Source of the DNA: a bacterium
GTDB taxonomy: Bacteria; UBP13; UBA5359
Reading direction: 5' to 3'
DNA length: 16,375 bases
Assembly: GCA_028699365.1 (NCBI GenBank)
Contig: JAQVUQ010000013.1
Location: 1 to 16,375 of the forward strand
Shown here piece after piece: positions 6,005 through 12,882 of the stretch. The notes under the pieces are model-generated. The model made no database searches. It saw only the letters and a program-made list of their open reading frames with translations, and was not told where the DNA came from. Positions within the stretch are counted from its first letter, which is position 1; each line of letters starts with the position of its first letter. Position numbers and translations under genes: made by a program.

Positions 6005-6065
6005 ACTTGACAAAACCGATCGTAAGTTATAAATTTATTATAACTTACGATCATATATGTCAAGT
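6005..6065. promoter_or_regulatory. 61-bp nested palindrome, probable AbiEi operator
   Basis: Inner arms of 15 bp (GATCGTAAGTTATAA at 6018-6032 and its exact complement at 6038-6052) flank a 5-base centre. Outer arms of 8 bp (ACTTGACA at 6005-6012 and TGTCAAGT at 6058-6065) sit exactly 5 bp outside each inner arm. The whole is symmetric about 6035. AbiEi antitoxins are known to repress their own operon by binding inverted repeats in the promoter, so this fits. It ends 8 bp before the abiEi start. Confidence 0.78.
6007..6035 (+). promoter_or_regulatory. Promoter of the abiE operon
   Basis: Consensus TTGACA at 6007-6012. A -10 is offered by TAAATT at 6030-6035 (17-bp spacer) or TATAAA at 6028-6033 (15-bp spacer). 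Both overlap the left inner arm of the palindrome, as expected for repression by AbiEi. Because the outer palindrome arm repeats TTGACA on the other strand, a mirror-image promoter facing left is also possible. Confidence 0.6.
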
Positions 6066-6073
6066 GATGGATT

Positions 6074-6877
6074 ATGAATAAAGCGGAATTCCTGGCGACT
6101 CATCCAGTTTTTACATATGAAGAGTTTATTAACTATCTCTCTGCTTCTGTTTTGCCTAATGTGGATACAGCCAAGCAGTTATTGAATTACCATCTTAAAA
6201 GTGGGCGTATTCTTCGTATCCGTCGGGGACTTTATGCTGCCGTACTGCCGGGGAGTGTACCGGAGAATGCTCCGGTAGATGCTTTTCTGGTAGCTTCACA
6301 CGTGACGAAGGATGCCGTTTTGGCTTACCACACAGCTTTGGAATTTCACGGTAAAGCCTATTCCGTGTTTTATGAGTTCACTTCTCTGTCAAAAACTAAA
6401 ATCAGACCGTTTACTTTCCGCGGTACGCGCTTTCGCGGTGTTCCTTTCCCGGAAGAGCTGATCAAAAAAGGACAGGAGAATTACGACGTTGTTGTAATGG
6501 ACCGCCAGGGGCTGGATGTAAGAGTTACCGGTCTTGAGCGCACCATGGTAGATGTTATGGATAAACCGGTTTTAGGCGGGGGCTGGGAGGAGATCTGGCG
6601 TTCCCTGGAAGCGGTGGATTTTTTTGATCTTGAACGACTTATTGACTACGCTTTGATCCTGAATAAAGCTACCACTATTGCTCGTGTCGGTTTCTATCTG
6701 GAACAGCATCGAGAGACGTTGATGGTTACGGACAAACACCTGGCGGAACTACGGAAGCACAAACCAAAGAGTCCGCATTATATGGAGCGCGGCAGAAGGA
6801 CCGGTAATCTTGTAACCTCCTGGAACCTTATAGTCCCGGAAGTGGTAATGGAGCGATCATGGGAGGAGCCGTTATAA
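6074..6877 (+). CDS. abiEi: AbiEi family antitoxin / transcriptional autorepressor (type IV TA)
   Basis: 267 residues. It has an N-terminal winged helix ('FTYEEFINYLSA' ... 'TAKQLLNYHLKSGRILRIRR' then 'GLYAAV', about residues 13-60) typical of AbiEi, and then the antitoxin domain with 'VTKDAVLAYHTALEFHGKAY' (77-96) and 'VRVTGLERTMVDVMDKP' (152-168), family hallmarks. AbiEi represses its own operon and counteracts the AbiEii nucleotidyltransferase without binding it directly. These systems stabilise mobile DNA and can give abortive phage resistance. The stop overlaps the toxin start by one base (TAATG), so translation is coupled. A strong promoter with a symmetric operator lies immediately upstream. 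Full length with no damage seen. The neighbouring fragment at 5736-5975 is a different relative. Confidence 0.9.
   Translation: MNKAEFLATHPVFTYEEFINYLSASVLPNVDTAKQLLNYHLKSGRILRIRRGLYAAVLPGSVPENAPVDAFLVASHVTKDAVLAYHTALEFHGKAYSVFYEFTSLSKTKIRPFTFRGTRFRGVPFPEELIKKGQENYDVVVMDRQGLDVRVTGLERTMVDVMDKPVLGGGWEEIWRSLEAVDFFDLERLIDYALILNKATTIARVGFYLEQHRETLMVTDKHLAELRKHKPKSPHYMERGRRTGNLVTSWNLIVPEVVMERSWEEPL
6862..6868 (+). promoter_or_regulatory. Shine-Dalgarno GGAGGAG that decides the abiEii start
   Basis: GGAGGAG eight bases before the ATG at 6877. It selects this start rather than the in-frame ATG at 6859, which lies upstream of the site. Confidence 0.65.
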
Positions 6878-7860
6878 TGTTATCAAAAGAGCGTCTGCTG
6901 GCTGAAGCTGCCCGCACCGGTTTCCGGCCGGAGATACTGGAAAAAGTTCTTCGTTTGCTGGGATTGCTCGAACAATTATCCTCTCACTCTTATCTGAAAG
7001 GGCGCATTGCGCTTAAAGGTGGGACCGCTCTGAATCTATTTTGCCTTGATACGCCCCGTCTCTCTGTAGATATCGATCTTAATTACATCGGTTCGCCATC
7101 ACGCGGAGTAATGTTGTCTGAACGGCCCCAGGTTGAGCTGGCATTGGAGGCTGTATGCCGCCAGGAGAACCTTGCCATAAAACGCGTACCTTCCGATCAT
7201 GCCGGCGGTAAATGGAGATTGACGTATGCCAGCGTTCTTGGGCAGGGTGGCAACTTGGCCGTTGATTTAAACTTTATACTCAGAAGCCCACTTTGGCCGG
7301 TTACAACTAAATTTTCTTGCGTTCTGGGTAGAGTGAGCAGGATTTCTTTCCCTGTGCTGGATCTACATGAGCTGGTTGCTGGTAAACTGGCAGCTTTACT
7401 GACAAGGTCTGTTGCAAGAGATCTCTTTGACGCATACCAATTATTCATGGCCGGAAGTTTTGACTGGGAAAGATTAAGGCTGGGATTTCTCGTCTACGGT
7501 GCCATGAATCGCAGAGACTGGCGAACTATAGATCCTGAAAGCCTGGCTTACGATACCGATGATTTGCGGAAATATCTTATCCCTGTTTTGAAAACGGATT
7601 ATGTGGCAGAGATCGGTGATATCGAAGTTCTGGCAAGGCATATGATCGAGCAATGTCGTAAAGGGCTGCAGCGGCTCTTGCCGTTTTCCGATAAAGAGCG
7701 TGAATTTCTGGACCGTTTGCTGGATTATGGAGAGATTTGCCCCCGATTGATAACGCTGGAGGATGATATGATCGCGCTTATTGCTAATCATCCCGGCATT
7801 TTATGGAAAGCTCTGAATGTTAAGAAGCACAAAGATACACTGTTGGAATTAATAGAATAG
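6877..7860 (+). CDS. abiEii: AbiEii family toxin, nucleotidyltransferase (type IV TA)
   Basis: 327 residues from the ATG at 6877. It belongs to the AbiEii/DUF1814 nucleotidyltransferases, which act in the cytoplasm; characterised members modify tRNA or need GTP and stop growth. The catalytic features are visible: 'LKGGTALNLF' (46-55, G48-G49-T50), then 'RLSVDIDLNY' (61-70) with metal-binding D65 and D67. Later come 'LAVDLNFILR' with a third acidic position, 'HELVAGKLAALLTRS' with the conserved Lys, and 'ARDLFDAYQL', the family's C-terminal motif. All expected residues are present, so it should be an active toxin. It pairs with AbiEi through the TAATG overlap. It converges on the HAD gene with a 59-bp gap in which I see no strong terminator. 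Confidence 0.92.
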   Translation: MLSKERLLAEAARTGFRPEILEKVLRLLGLLEQLSSHSYLKGRIALKGGTALNLFCLDTPRLSVDIDLNYIGSPSRGVMLSERPQVELALEAVCRQENLAIKRVPSDHAGGKWRLTYASVLGQGGNLAVDLNFILRSPLWPVTTKFSCVLGRVSRISFPVLDLHELVAGKLAALLTRSVARDLFDAYQLFMAGSFDWERLRLGFLVYGAMNRRDWRTIDPESLAYDTDDLRKYLIPVLKTDYVAEIGDIEVLARHMIEQCRKGLQRLLPFSDKEREFLDRLLDYGEICPRLITLEDDMIALIANHPGILWKALNVKKHKDTLLELIE

Positions 7861-7919
7861 ATATCACAACTAAAATGAACGAATGGGGTGCTTTCAAGGT
7901 CTGCTCCAATGCATTTCTT

Positions 7920-8708
7920 CTATATCGGTTCCCTTACCATCAGCAACTCCGAATCTATGACTTCCGCTATGGAAGTCGCAATTATATCGGGCTGGTAGGC
8001 ATAGTCGCTCAGGTCGGACATTTGCGTTCCTCCGGAGAGGACCAGCACGGTTTTGTATCCCATCTGCACCCCGCCACGGATGTCTGTTGCCATAGTGTCG
8101 CCGATAACAACGGTCTGCTCTGTTCTCAGGCCCAGCTCCTTGCGGGCGTCACGCAGCATGAACGGGCTTGGCTTGCCGGGGCTGAAAGCTGTTCTGCCTG
8201 TGGCTTTTTCGATGATAGAGACTATTGCTCCACAACCCGGTCGTGTGCCGGAAGGGGTAGGACAACAGGGATCAGGATTGGTGGCTATCAGCTTGGCGCC
8301 GTCCAGCACCATTTGAACCGCCTTCTCGATCTGTTCGCAGTTGTAGGTGCGTCCCTCGCCCACTACCACATAGTCAGGGTTGTGATCTACTACGGCGTAG
8401 CCGTGACAGTGCAACGCGTAAAGCAAACCGCCTTCGCCTATGACAAAGGCGGTGCCGTTCGGTTTTTGAGCTGCCAGAAAGCGTGCCGTGGACATGGCGC
8501 AGGTATAAATATGGGAATCATTTACCGTTATGCCCATGCGGGAGAGTTTGGTCCAGACATCGCGCCGGGTGCGCTGACTGTTGTTCGTCAGGAACAGGAA
8601 AGGGATGTCTCGCCTGACCAGTTCGTCGATGAAGCCGTCTGCACCCGGAATAAGGGTATTGCCTTTGTAGATCACACCGTCCATGTCTATAAGAAATCCG
8701 TAAGTCAT
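7920..8708 (-). CDS. HAD-superfamily subclass IIA hydrolase (NagD-like phosphatase)
   Basis: 262 residues on the reverse strand from the ATG at 8708. It is a cytoplasmic phosphatase that would hydrolyse small phosphate esters such as sugar or nucleotide phosphates. All four HAD motifs are visible: motif I 'FLIDMDGVIYKG' (nucleophile D8, acid D10), motif II 'FLTNNS' (39-44), motif III Lys 'SPGKPSP' (K179) and motif IV 'VIGDTMATDI' (D204, D209). The C2-type cap between II and III includes 'VVVGEGRTYNCEQIEKAVQ' and 'LIATNPDPCCPTPSG', as in the NagD/AraL/PGP group. Length fits the family. The start is chosen by AGGAGG five bases upstream; an in-frame start six codons earlier overlaps that ribosome site and is rejected. 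It is alone in its transcription unit and convergent with abiEii. Confidence 0.93.
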   Translation of the reverse strand: MTYGFLIDMDGVIYKGNTLIPGADGFIDELVRRDIPFLFLTNNSQRTRRDVWTKLSRMGITVNDSHIYTCAMSTARFLAAQKPNGTAFVIGEGGLLYALHCHGYAVVDHNPDYVVVGEGRTYNCEQIEKAVQMVLDGAKLIATNPDPCCPTPSGTRPGCGAIVSIIEKATGRTAFSPGKPSPFMLRDARKELGLRTEQTVVIGDTMATDIRGGVQMGYKTVLVLSGGTQMSDLSDYAYQPDIIATSIAEVIDSELLMVREPI

Positions 8709-8713
8709 ACGAG

Positions 8714-8743
8714 CCCTCCTGAACAATTATCACACGCATTATA
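8714..8743 (-). promoter_or_regulatory. Shine-Dalgarno and -10 box for the HAD gene
   Basis: On the reverse strand, AGGAGGG lies at 8714-8720, 5 bp before the ATG at 8708. A perfect TATAAT sits at 8738-8743. No good -35 is found 17 bp further up, so the promoter is tentative although the ribosome site is firm. Confidence 0.5.
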
Positions 8744-8797
8744 GCGCTTGATTGTTAATGTATCGTTTCCTCGATGTTAAGGACTGTGATGCTTTTT

Positions 8798-8847
8798 CTG
8801 CTGGTGGAAACGCCGGATGGCGATTTTTTCGAGGGCATGGCATGTAA
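8798..8847 (+). pseudogene. Scar 2 of the Y1 transposase gene (deletion between 9-bp repeats)
   Basis: Bases 8798-8839 match 5058-5099 of the intact transposase gene with six mismatches, encoding L-L-V-E-T-P-D-G ... E-G-M. Bases 8831-8847 are identical to 5403-5419, encoding E-G-M-A-C. The two regions share the direct repeat GAGGGCATG, present at 5091-5099 and 5403-5411 of the intact gene, so the scar looks like a deletion of exactly 312 bp between these repeats. It is non-coding and lies between the HAD and regulator promoters. Confidence 0.85.
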
Positions 8848-8896
8848 AAGCCTTGCTTGGCAATACTTTGTCAGCATTTATGCTATACACCAGGAC

Positions 8897-8925
8897 TTGC
8901 ATTCTTCTGCCAGATATGCTATAAG
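8897..8925 (+). promoter_or_regulatory. Promoter and possible operator of the GntR/LacI-type regulator
   Basis: TTGCAT at 8897-8902, 17 bp, then TATAAG at 8920-8925. The -10 box falls at the start of an imperfect inverted repeat at 8918-8946 (GCTATA ... TATAGC, with AC/GT symmetric inside), a candidate site for autoregulation. Confidence 0.45.
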
Positions 8926-8973
8926 TAACATATAGTATTATATAGCACTATTTAGTAGAGGTAATTACGGCCT

Positions 8974-10125
8974 GTGCGATTCGATGTAAATAAAAACGCT
9001 TCCATGCCCATATACTTGCAGATCAGCAGTTACTTCCAGGAGGAGATAGCTGCCGGTCGTTTGCAGACAGGAGATCGGGTGCCGTCGCAGAAGGATTTGT
9101 GCCAAAAGTTCGGTATCAGCTCCATGACGGTTTCTCAGGCTTTCAAGGAACTCAGAAAGCTGGGGCTTATTGAGCAGGCGCCGGGTAAAGGCACCTTTAT
9201 CAGCGGTGACAGCAGTGTTAAGAATGCTTTGCCGGTCCATACCACTGCCATCAAACCGATCACTAAAACTATAGGGCTCCTGATACTGAGCGTAACATAT
9301 TTCTTCCCGGAGATAATAAGAGGCGTTGAGGACGAAGCCAGTCGCAACGGTTACTCCATGATACTGTGCAATACCGATGACGATGGTGTAAAGGAACGCA
9401 GGTACATCCATGAACTGGTGGAGAAGGTGGATGGATTTATTATAGCACCGGCTGCCAAAAAACGTTTCAGCGATATATCCAACTATCTGTTTCTCAAAGC
9501 CAGAGAAGTTCCTGTAGTGTTTATCGACAGAAATATCGAGGAACTGGGTTTCGATTACGTCATACCCGATAACAGCGGCGGCGTTTACAAGGCCGTCTCT
9601 CATTTAATCGGCCAGGGGCACAGGAGAATAGCCTACATAGGTAACTCCGACGGTAACAGCTATCTCGATGCCAAGAGACTGGACGGCTACAAGCAGGCTT
9701 TGATGGCGCACGGCATTGACTTTGATCCCGGCCTGACAACGGAGATACATTTTGACGATAGCTGGTCTCCCACGGCTGATTGCGAAACCGTTGAGAGGCT
9801 TATGAAATCGGAAGACAGGCCAACGGCTATCTTTGTGCTTAACGATATAGGCGCCAAAAGGGTTTACAATGCCTTGAAAACGTTAGGTTTTAAAGTCCCC
9901 TGGGGCATATCCATGATAGGCTACGACGATACCTGGATTGCCAGGGAACTGGAAGTTCCGCTGACTTCAGTGGCGCCTCCCAAATATGAGATAGGAGAGC
10001 GGGCCGGCAGGATCCTGTTTAGCAGATTGGGCGGGCAGACCGGTGAGAAAAGCGGTGTGATCATAGAGCCCAGCCTGATAGTGAGGGAGAGTACGGCGCC
10101 GGTAAAGGTGGCGGCAGGAGTGTGA
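8974..10125 (+). CDS. Transcriptional regulator: GntR-type HTH fused to LacI-type sugar sensor
   Basis: 383 residues from a GTG start; AGAGG at 8957-8961 is rather far away (12 nt), but no nearer start exists in frame. The N-terminus is a GntR winged helix, about residues 11-75: 'MPIYLQISSYFQEEI' ... 'LQTGDRVPSQKDLCQKFGIS' ... 'SMTVSQAFKELRKLGLIEQA' then 'PGKGTFI'. From about 95 a periplasmic-binding-protein-like domain follows ('TIGLLILSVTYFFPEIIRGV', 'VDGFIIAPA', 'VPVVFIDRNI', 'SHLIGQGHRRIAYIGN', 'RPTAIFVLNDIGAKRVYNAL', 'GISMIGYDDTWIAREL'). This is the same build as AraR of Bacillus, which senses a sugar. It lies directly upstream of a pseudopilin/solute-binding protein/GH38 cluster and probably controls it. 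The ligand is not predictable; a mannose-containing sugar is an inference from the GH38 gene. Confidence 0.92.
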   Translation: MRFDVNKNASMPIYLQISSYFQEEIAAGRLQTGDRVPSQKDLCQKFGISSMTVSQAFKELRKLGLIEQAPGKGTFISGDSSVKNALPVHTTAIKPITKTIGLLILSVTYFFPEIIRGVEDEASRNGYSMILCNTDDDGVKERRYIHELVEKVDGFIIAPAAKKRFSDISNYLFLKAREVPVVFIDRNIEELGFDYVIPDNSGGVYKAVSHLIGQGHRRIAYIGNSDGNSYLDAKRLDGYKQALMAHGIDFDPGLTTEIHFDDSWSPTADCETVERLMKSEDRPTAIFVLNDIGAKRVYNALKTLGFKVPWGISMIGYDDTWIARELEVPLTSVAPPKYEIGERAGRILFSRLGGQTGEKSGVIIEPSLIVRESTAPVKVAAGV

Positions 10126-10166
10126 ACACACTCAAGTGATTAATCTACTACGAGGAGGATGGGAAA

Positions 10167-10829
10167 ATGGAAAAGAGAGGATTTACTCTTATTGAACTCC
10201 TGGTCGTTATTGCGATTATCGCGATACTCGCATCCATACTCTTCCCGGTATTTGGCCGGGCAAGAGAGAGTGCCAGGAAGGCTACCTGCCAGAGTAACCT
10301 GAAGCAATTGGGGCTCTCCGTTAATATGTATGTCCAGGATTGGGAAGAATGCTTCCCTCACGGTGATCCTGCCAATAATGGAAGTGATGGTTCGTATGCC
10401 ATACAGTCGCTGGCGCCGTATATACCGGCCAAGAGGGCTGACGGCACCTACAACGTCTCTACCGGAACGGGAGGTTACCCCAACAGCCAGAAGGCGTCTA
10501 CTCAGCTACTGGTCTGTCCTTCCAGCACCGGCCCAAATTGCGAATACTGGTTCGGTAGCTATGCCTGGAATATGTATCTGGTCAACAAGCCTGCTTCTAC
10601 CAATTACGGCACGGTTACTTGCCTGGGTGATGTAACGGCGCCTTCCGCTACTGTTCTGATGGTGGATGCCAATTTCCACAAGCTGGATTATGCTAATTTT
10701 TACAACAATCCGGCAGCATATATTCAGTACAGGCATAACAATACTTTGAACGTGCTCTTTGTGGATGGACACGTAAAATCGGTTTCTCAAAAGCCTCTGG
10801 CGGATGGCGTTAACATCAGAAGGTTCTAG
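10167..10829 (+). CDS. Type II pseudopilin-like protein with H-x9-DG C-terminus (DUF1559-like)
   Basis: 220 residues. A classical prepilin leader is present: M-E-K-R-G5 followed by F6-T-L-I-E10, so cleavage and N-methylation would occur after G5, with the conserved Glu at mature position 5. A hydrophobic helix then runs to about residue 27. The neck '[20 protein letters not shown]' and the C-terminal '[15 protein letters not shown]' (H190, D200, G201) are the H-x9-DG signature that is strongly expanded in Planctomycetes, Lentisphaerae and Armatimonadota. Four cysteines (41, 117, 125, 152) could form disulfides. A GGAGG-type ribosome site in 'GAGGAGGATGG' precedes the ATG. In those phyla such genes often lie in carbohydrate loci beside transport and hydrolase genes, as here, but their role is not established. 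It is probably the first gene of an operon with the next four. Confidence 0.9.
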   Translation: MEKRGFTLIELLVVIAIIAILASILFPVFGRARESARKATCQSNLKQLGLSVNMYVQDWEECFPHGDPANNGSDGSYAIQSLAPYIPAKRADGTYNVSTGTGGYPNSQKASTQLLVCPSSTGPNCEYWFGSYAWNMYLVNKPASTNYGTVTCLGDVTAPSATVLMVDANFHKLDYANFYNNPAAYIQYRHNNTLNVLFVDGHVKSVSQKPLADGVNIRRF

Positions 10830-10864
10830 CAAGGTGTAAAATGCTTTACAGGGAGAAGATGAAT

Positions 10865-12145
10865 ATGACATCTCGTAAGTGTAATCTCCCGGCTCTGCTG
10901 AGTATAGTCACCCTTTTGGCATGTTTCGGCTGTGCCGGAAACAAGGCCACCGAAAACGAAATCGTTTTCGGTGTCAGAGGGGTGACAACCGATATCGAAA
11001 TTGCCGGGACAATGGTAGAGAGATTCGAAGAGATGCATCCTGACGTGAAGGTCAGGACTATATCAGCTCCCTGGGTGCAGTATACGCAAAAGGTGCTGAC
11101 CATGATGGCTGCCGGGCGCAGCCCGGATATTCTGGTGCTCAGCCCATCCGAGTACGCGGACTTTGTAGACCGGGGTGTATTACAAAGCCTTGACCCGTTT
11201 ATAGAGAAGGATGAAAAATTACGGCGTCAGCTCAAGGGTATGTACCCGGAGTTGCTGGAGGCCGCCCGCTATCACGGCAAGCTTTACGGCATTCCTGTAT
11301 GGCAGGGAAGCACGGTCCTCTATTATAATAAGTCCCTGTTCGATAAGGCGGGTGTGCCTTATCCGGATGAGAGTTGGGACCGTGCCGCTATGCTCAGTGC
11401 CTTGAAGCGTATAACCGGAAAGAATAAAGGCGCTCAAGGCATTAATGTGGAAAGGGGCATCGGCTGGTTCAGCCTGGCTATGGCCTGGAGTGGAGTGCCT
11501 TTCCTCAACCAAGAGATGACTGCCTGCAATTTGAACCGGCCTGAGGCTGTCAGGGCAATCGAATGGTATTACGATCTGGCCGACAAGCAAGGCGTGGCTC
11601 CTAAAATCAACGAGAACAAAGGTGCTGCCAGCGCGGAACTCTTTCAGATGGGCCGGATGGCCTGCCTGATGTCGGGTTCATATCAGGTAAGAGTGCTGGA
11701 TAAATGCAGAAATCTTGACTGGGGAGTCACGCTTCTGCCCCGGGGAAACGATGGCCGTAATCTGCGCTGGAGCGGTCCGGTCCTGTTCTGTCTGGCTTCA
11801 GGCTGCCGCAATCCTCAGGCCGCTCTGGAGTTTATCAGGTTTGCCGGCAGCGGAGAGGTCCAGGAACTGAGGTTCAGGGAGAATGGGGATTTACCGGTAT
11901 ACAAAGATATAGCGGGTAGAGTGCTCCGGGATAAGACATACGGCCCGGTTTTTATGAAAAGCATTGATGGGGCCATCATTACCAGCCCGATGCCGGCCTA
12001 CTCGGAAATAGCTTCCGTGGCTCAGCGCCGTCTGGAGGAAGCCATATACAAGCTGCCCGGATGCAGCTTTACGTCCAGTTGCGGAGTAGCCGCCAGGGAG
12101 ATAGATGCTTTGCTGGCTGAAGCAGGATCACAGAAACTACGATAG
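10865..12145 (+). CDS. ABC-transporter sugar solute-binding lipoprotein
   Basis: 426 residues from the ATG at 10865, selected because GGAG at 10852-10855 lies 9 nt upstream; in-frame ATGs at 10841 and 10859 are less well placed. The N-terminus carries a lipoprotein signal ending in the lipobox L-L-A-C20. The mature protein resembles family 1 extracellular solute-binding proteins: 'IVFGVRG', 'MVERFEEMHPDVKVR', 'MMAAGRSPDILVLSPSEYAD', 'LDPFIEKDE', 'YGIPVWQGSTVLYYNKSLFD' and 'MACLMSGSYQVRVLDK'. It would capture an oligosaccharide outside the cytoplasmic membrane and hand it to an ABC permease. No permease or ATPase gene is in the window, so these must be further downstream or elsewhere. It sits between the two pseudopilin-like genes (35 and 14 bp gaps), which supports co-transcription. 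Confidence 0.92.
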   Translation: MTSRKCNLPALLSIVTLLACFGCAGNKATENEIVFGVRGVTTDIEIAGTMVERFEEMHPDVKVRTISAPWVQYTQKVLTMMAAGRSPDILVLSPSEYADFVDRGVLQSLDPFIEKDEKLRRQLKGMYPELLEAARYHGKLYGIPVWQGSTVLYYNKSLFDKAGVPYPDESWDRAAMLSALKRITGKNKGAQGINVERGIGWFSLAMAWSGVPFLNQEMTACNLNRPEAVRAIEWYYDLADKQGVAPKINENKGAASAELFQMGRMACLMSGSYQVRVLDKCRNLDWGVTLLPRGNDGRNLRWSGPVLFCLASGCRNPQAALEFIRFAGSGEVQELRFRENGDLPVYKDIAGRVLRDKTYGPVFMKSIDGAIITSPMPAYSEIASVAQRRLEEAIYKLPGCSFTSSCGVAAREIDALLAEAGSQKLR

Positions 12146-12159
12146 GGAGGACAAGTGCT

Positions 12160-12810
12160 ATGCATAAACCGTATACTGTTGCGGGTGTTCTGGGCTGTCT
12201 GGTAATCGTCCTTATGCTGGCGGTGACAATTCTGCCCATATACGGCACGGCAGACGAGGATGCAGCCCGTCGGGCGTGTATGAACAACCTTAAGGAATTG
12301 GGACGGGCGGCGGCAATATATATGCACGATTATGACGGTTTTTTCCCCAGCGGAGACCCTAACGGCAAGTATAACGACGGCAGCTACGCCTTGCAGAAAC
12401 TGGCCTCGTATATAGACGATGCCAGAGACGCAGACGGCAAGATTGCTATATTAGACAAAAAGCTGAACGCAACAACCAAGCTGCTGGTCTGTCCCGCTTC
12501 GGACAGCGGGAAGTTCTACGGCAGCTATGGCTGGAATGCCTATACGGTCAATAGCCCCTGCACCGACAATTACGGTTACCATAAGAATCTGAAGAGCGTT
12601 AAGGATGCTGCCACGCTACTCCTGATGGCTGACTCCGACTGGCACACGCTCGCTTATACGGACAGGGCCGACCGGGACGGCAGCGGCTGGCCCAAGCATG
12701 TCCGTTACAGGCATAATGGTACGGCCAACATTCTTTTCGTCGATGGTCACGTAGCAGCCACCAGTATCAGCCTGGTAAAACAGAAAGATATAATGTTCGT
12801 GCAAAACTAA
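12160..12810 (+). CDS. Pseudopilin-like H-x9-DG protein lacking a prepilin cleavage site
   Basis: 216 residues. Clearly related to the protein at 10167: 'RRACMNNLKELGRAAAIYMH' (38-57), 'FFPSGDPNGKYNDGSYALQK' (61-80), 'TKLLVCPASDSGKFYGSYGW' (106-125) and the terminal 'RHNGTANILFVDGHV' (H185, D195, G196). Its N-terminus instead reads M-H-K-P-Y-T-V-A-G-V-L-G-C and continues as a plain hydrophobic helix (about 7-27). There is no G-F-T-L-I-E motif, so prepilin peptidase should not process it, and it probably stays as a membrane-anchored protein with its domain outside. GGAGG within the 'GATAGGGAGGACAAG' leader serves the ATG at 12160. Function unknown; likely partner or accessory to the solute-binding protein just upstream. 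Confidence 0.85.
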   Translation: MHKPYTVAGVLGCLVIVLMLAVTILPIYGTADEDAARRACMNNLKELGRAAAIYMHDYDGFFPSGDPNGKYNDGSYALQKLASYIDDARDADGKIAILDKKLNATTKLLVCPASDSGKFYGSYGWNAYTVNSPCTDNYGYHKNLKSVKDAATLLLMADSDWHTLAYTDRADRDGSGWPKHVRYRHNGTANILFVDGHVAATSISLVKQKDIMFVQN

Positions 12811-12871
12811 TAACAAGCAACTTGACCGAAGCTTTATTGATTAGCTTGAATGACAAAAGCAGCGGCACGGG

Positions 12872-12876
12872 GGAGG
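12872..12876 (+). promoter_or_regulatory. Shine-Dalgarno GGAGG that decides the GH38 start
   Basis: GGAGG six bases before the GTG at 12883. The in-frame ATG at 12850 has no ribosome site and lies upstream of this one, so the GTG is preferred. Confidence 0.6.
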
Positions 12877-12882
12877 AAGACT

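Noticed and set aside
7881-7905. GTGCTTTCAAGGTCTG near GGGG, resembling an end of the transposase element, just after abiEii.
   Set aside because: The match to the element ends is short and interrupted, no transposase sequence lies beside it, and similar 8- to 10-base matches are expected by chance in 16 kb.
7861-7919. Possible bidirectional terminator between convergent abiEii and the HAD gene.
   Set aside because: No stable GC-rich stem with a T-run could be traced by eye on either strand.
7875-8744. Long + strand open frame of 289 codons opposite the HAD gene.
   Set aside because: The reverse strand encodes all four HAD motifs with a good ribosome site; the + strand frame is its complement and its protein shows no recognisable domain.
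12829-12847. AAGCT/AGCTT inverted repeat between the second pseudopilin-like gene and GH38.
   Set aside because: Only 5-bp arms and no T-run; too weak for a terminator or operator.
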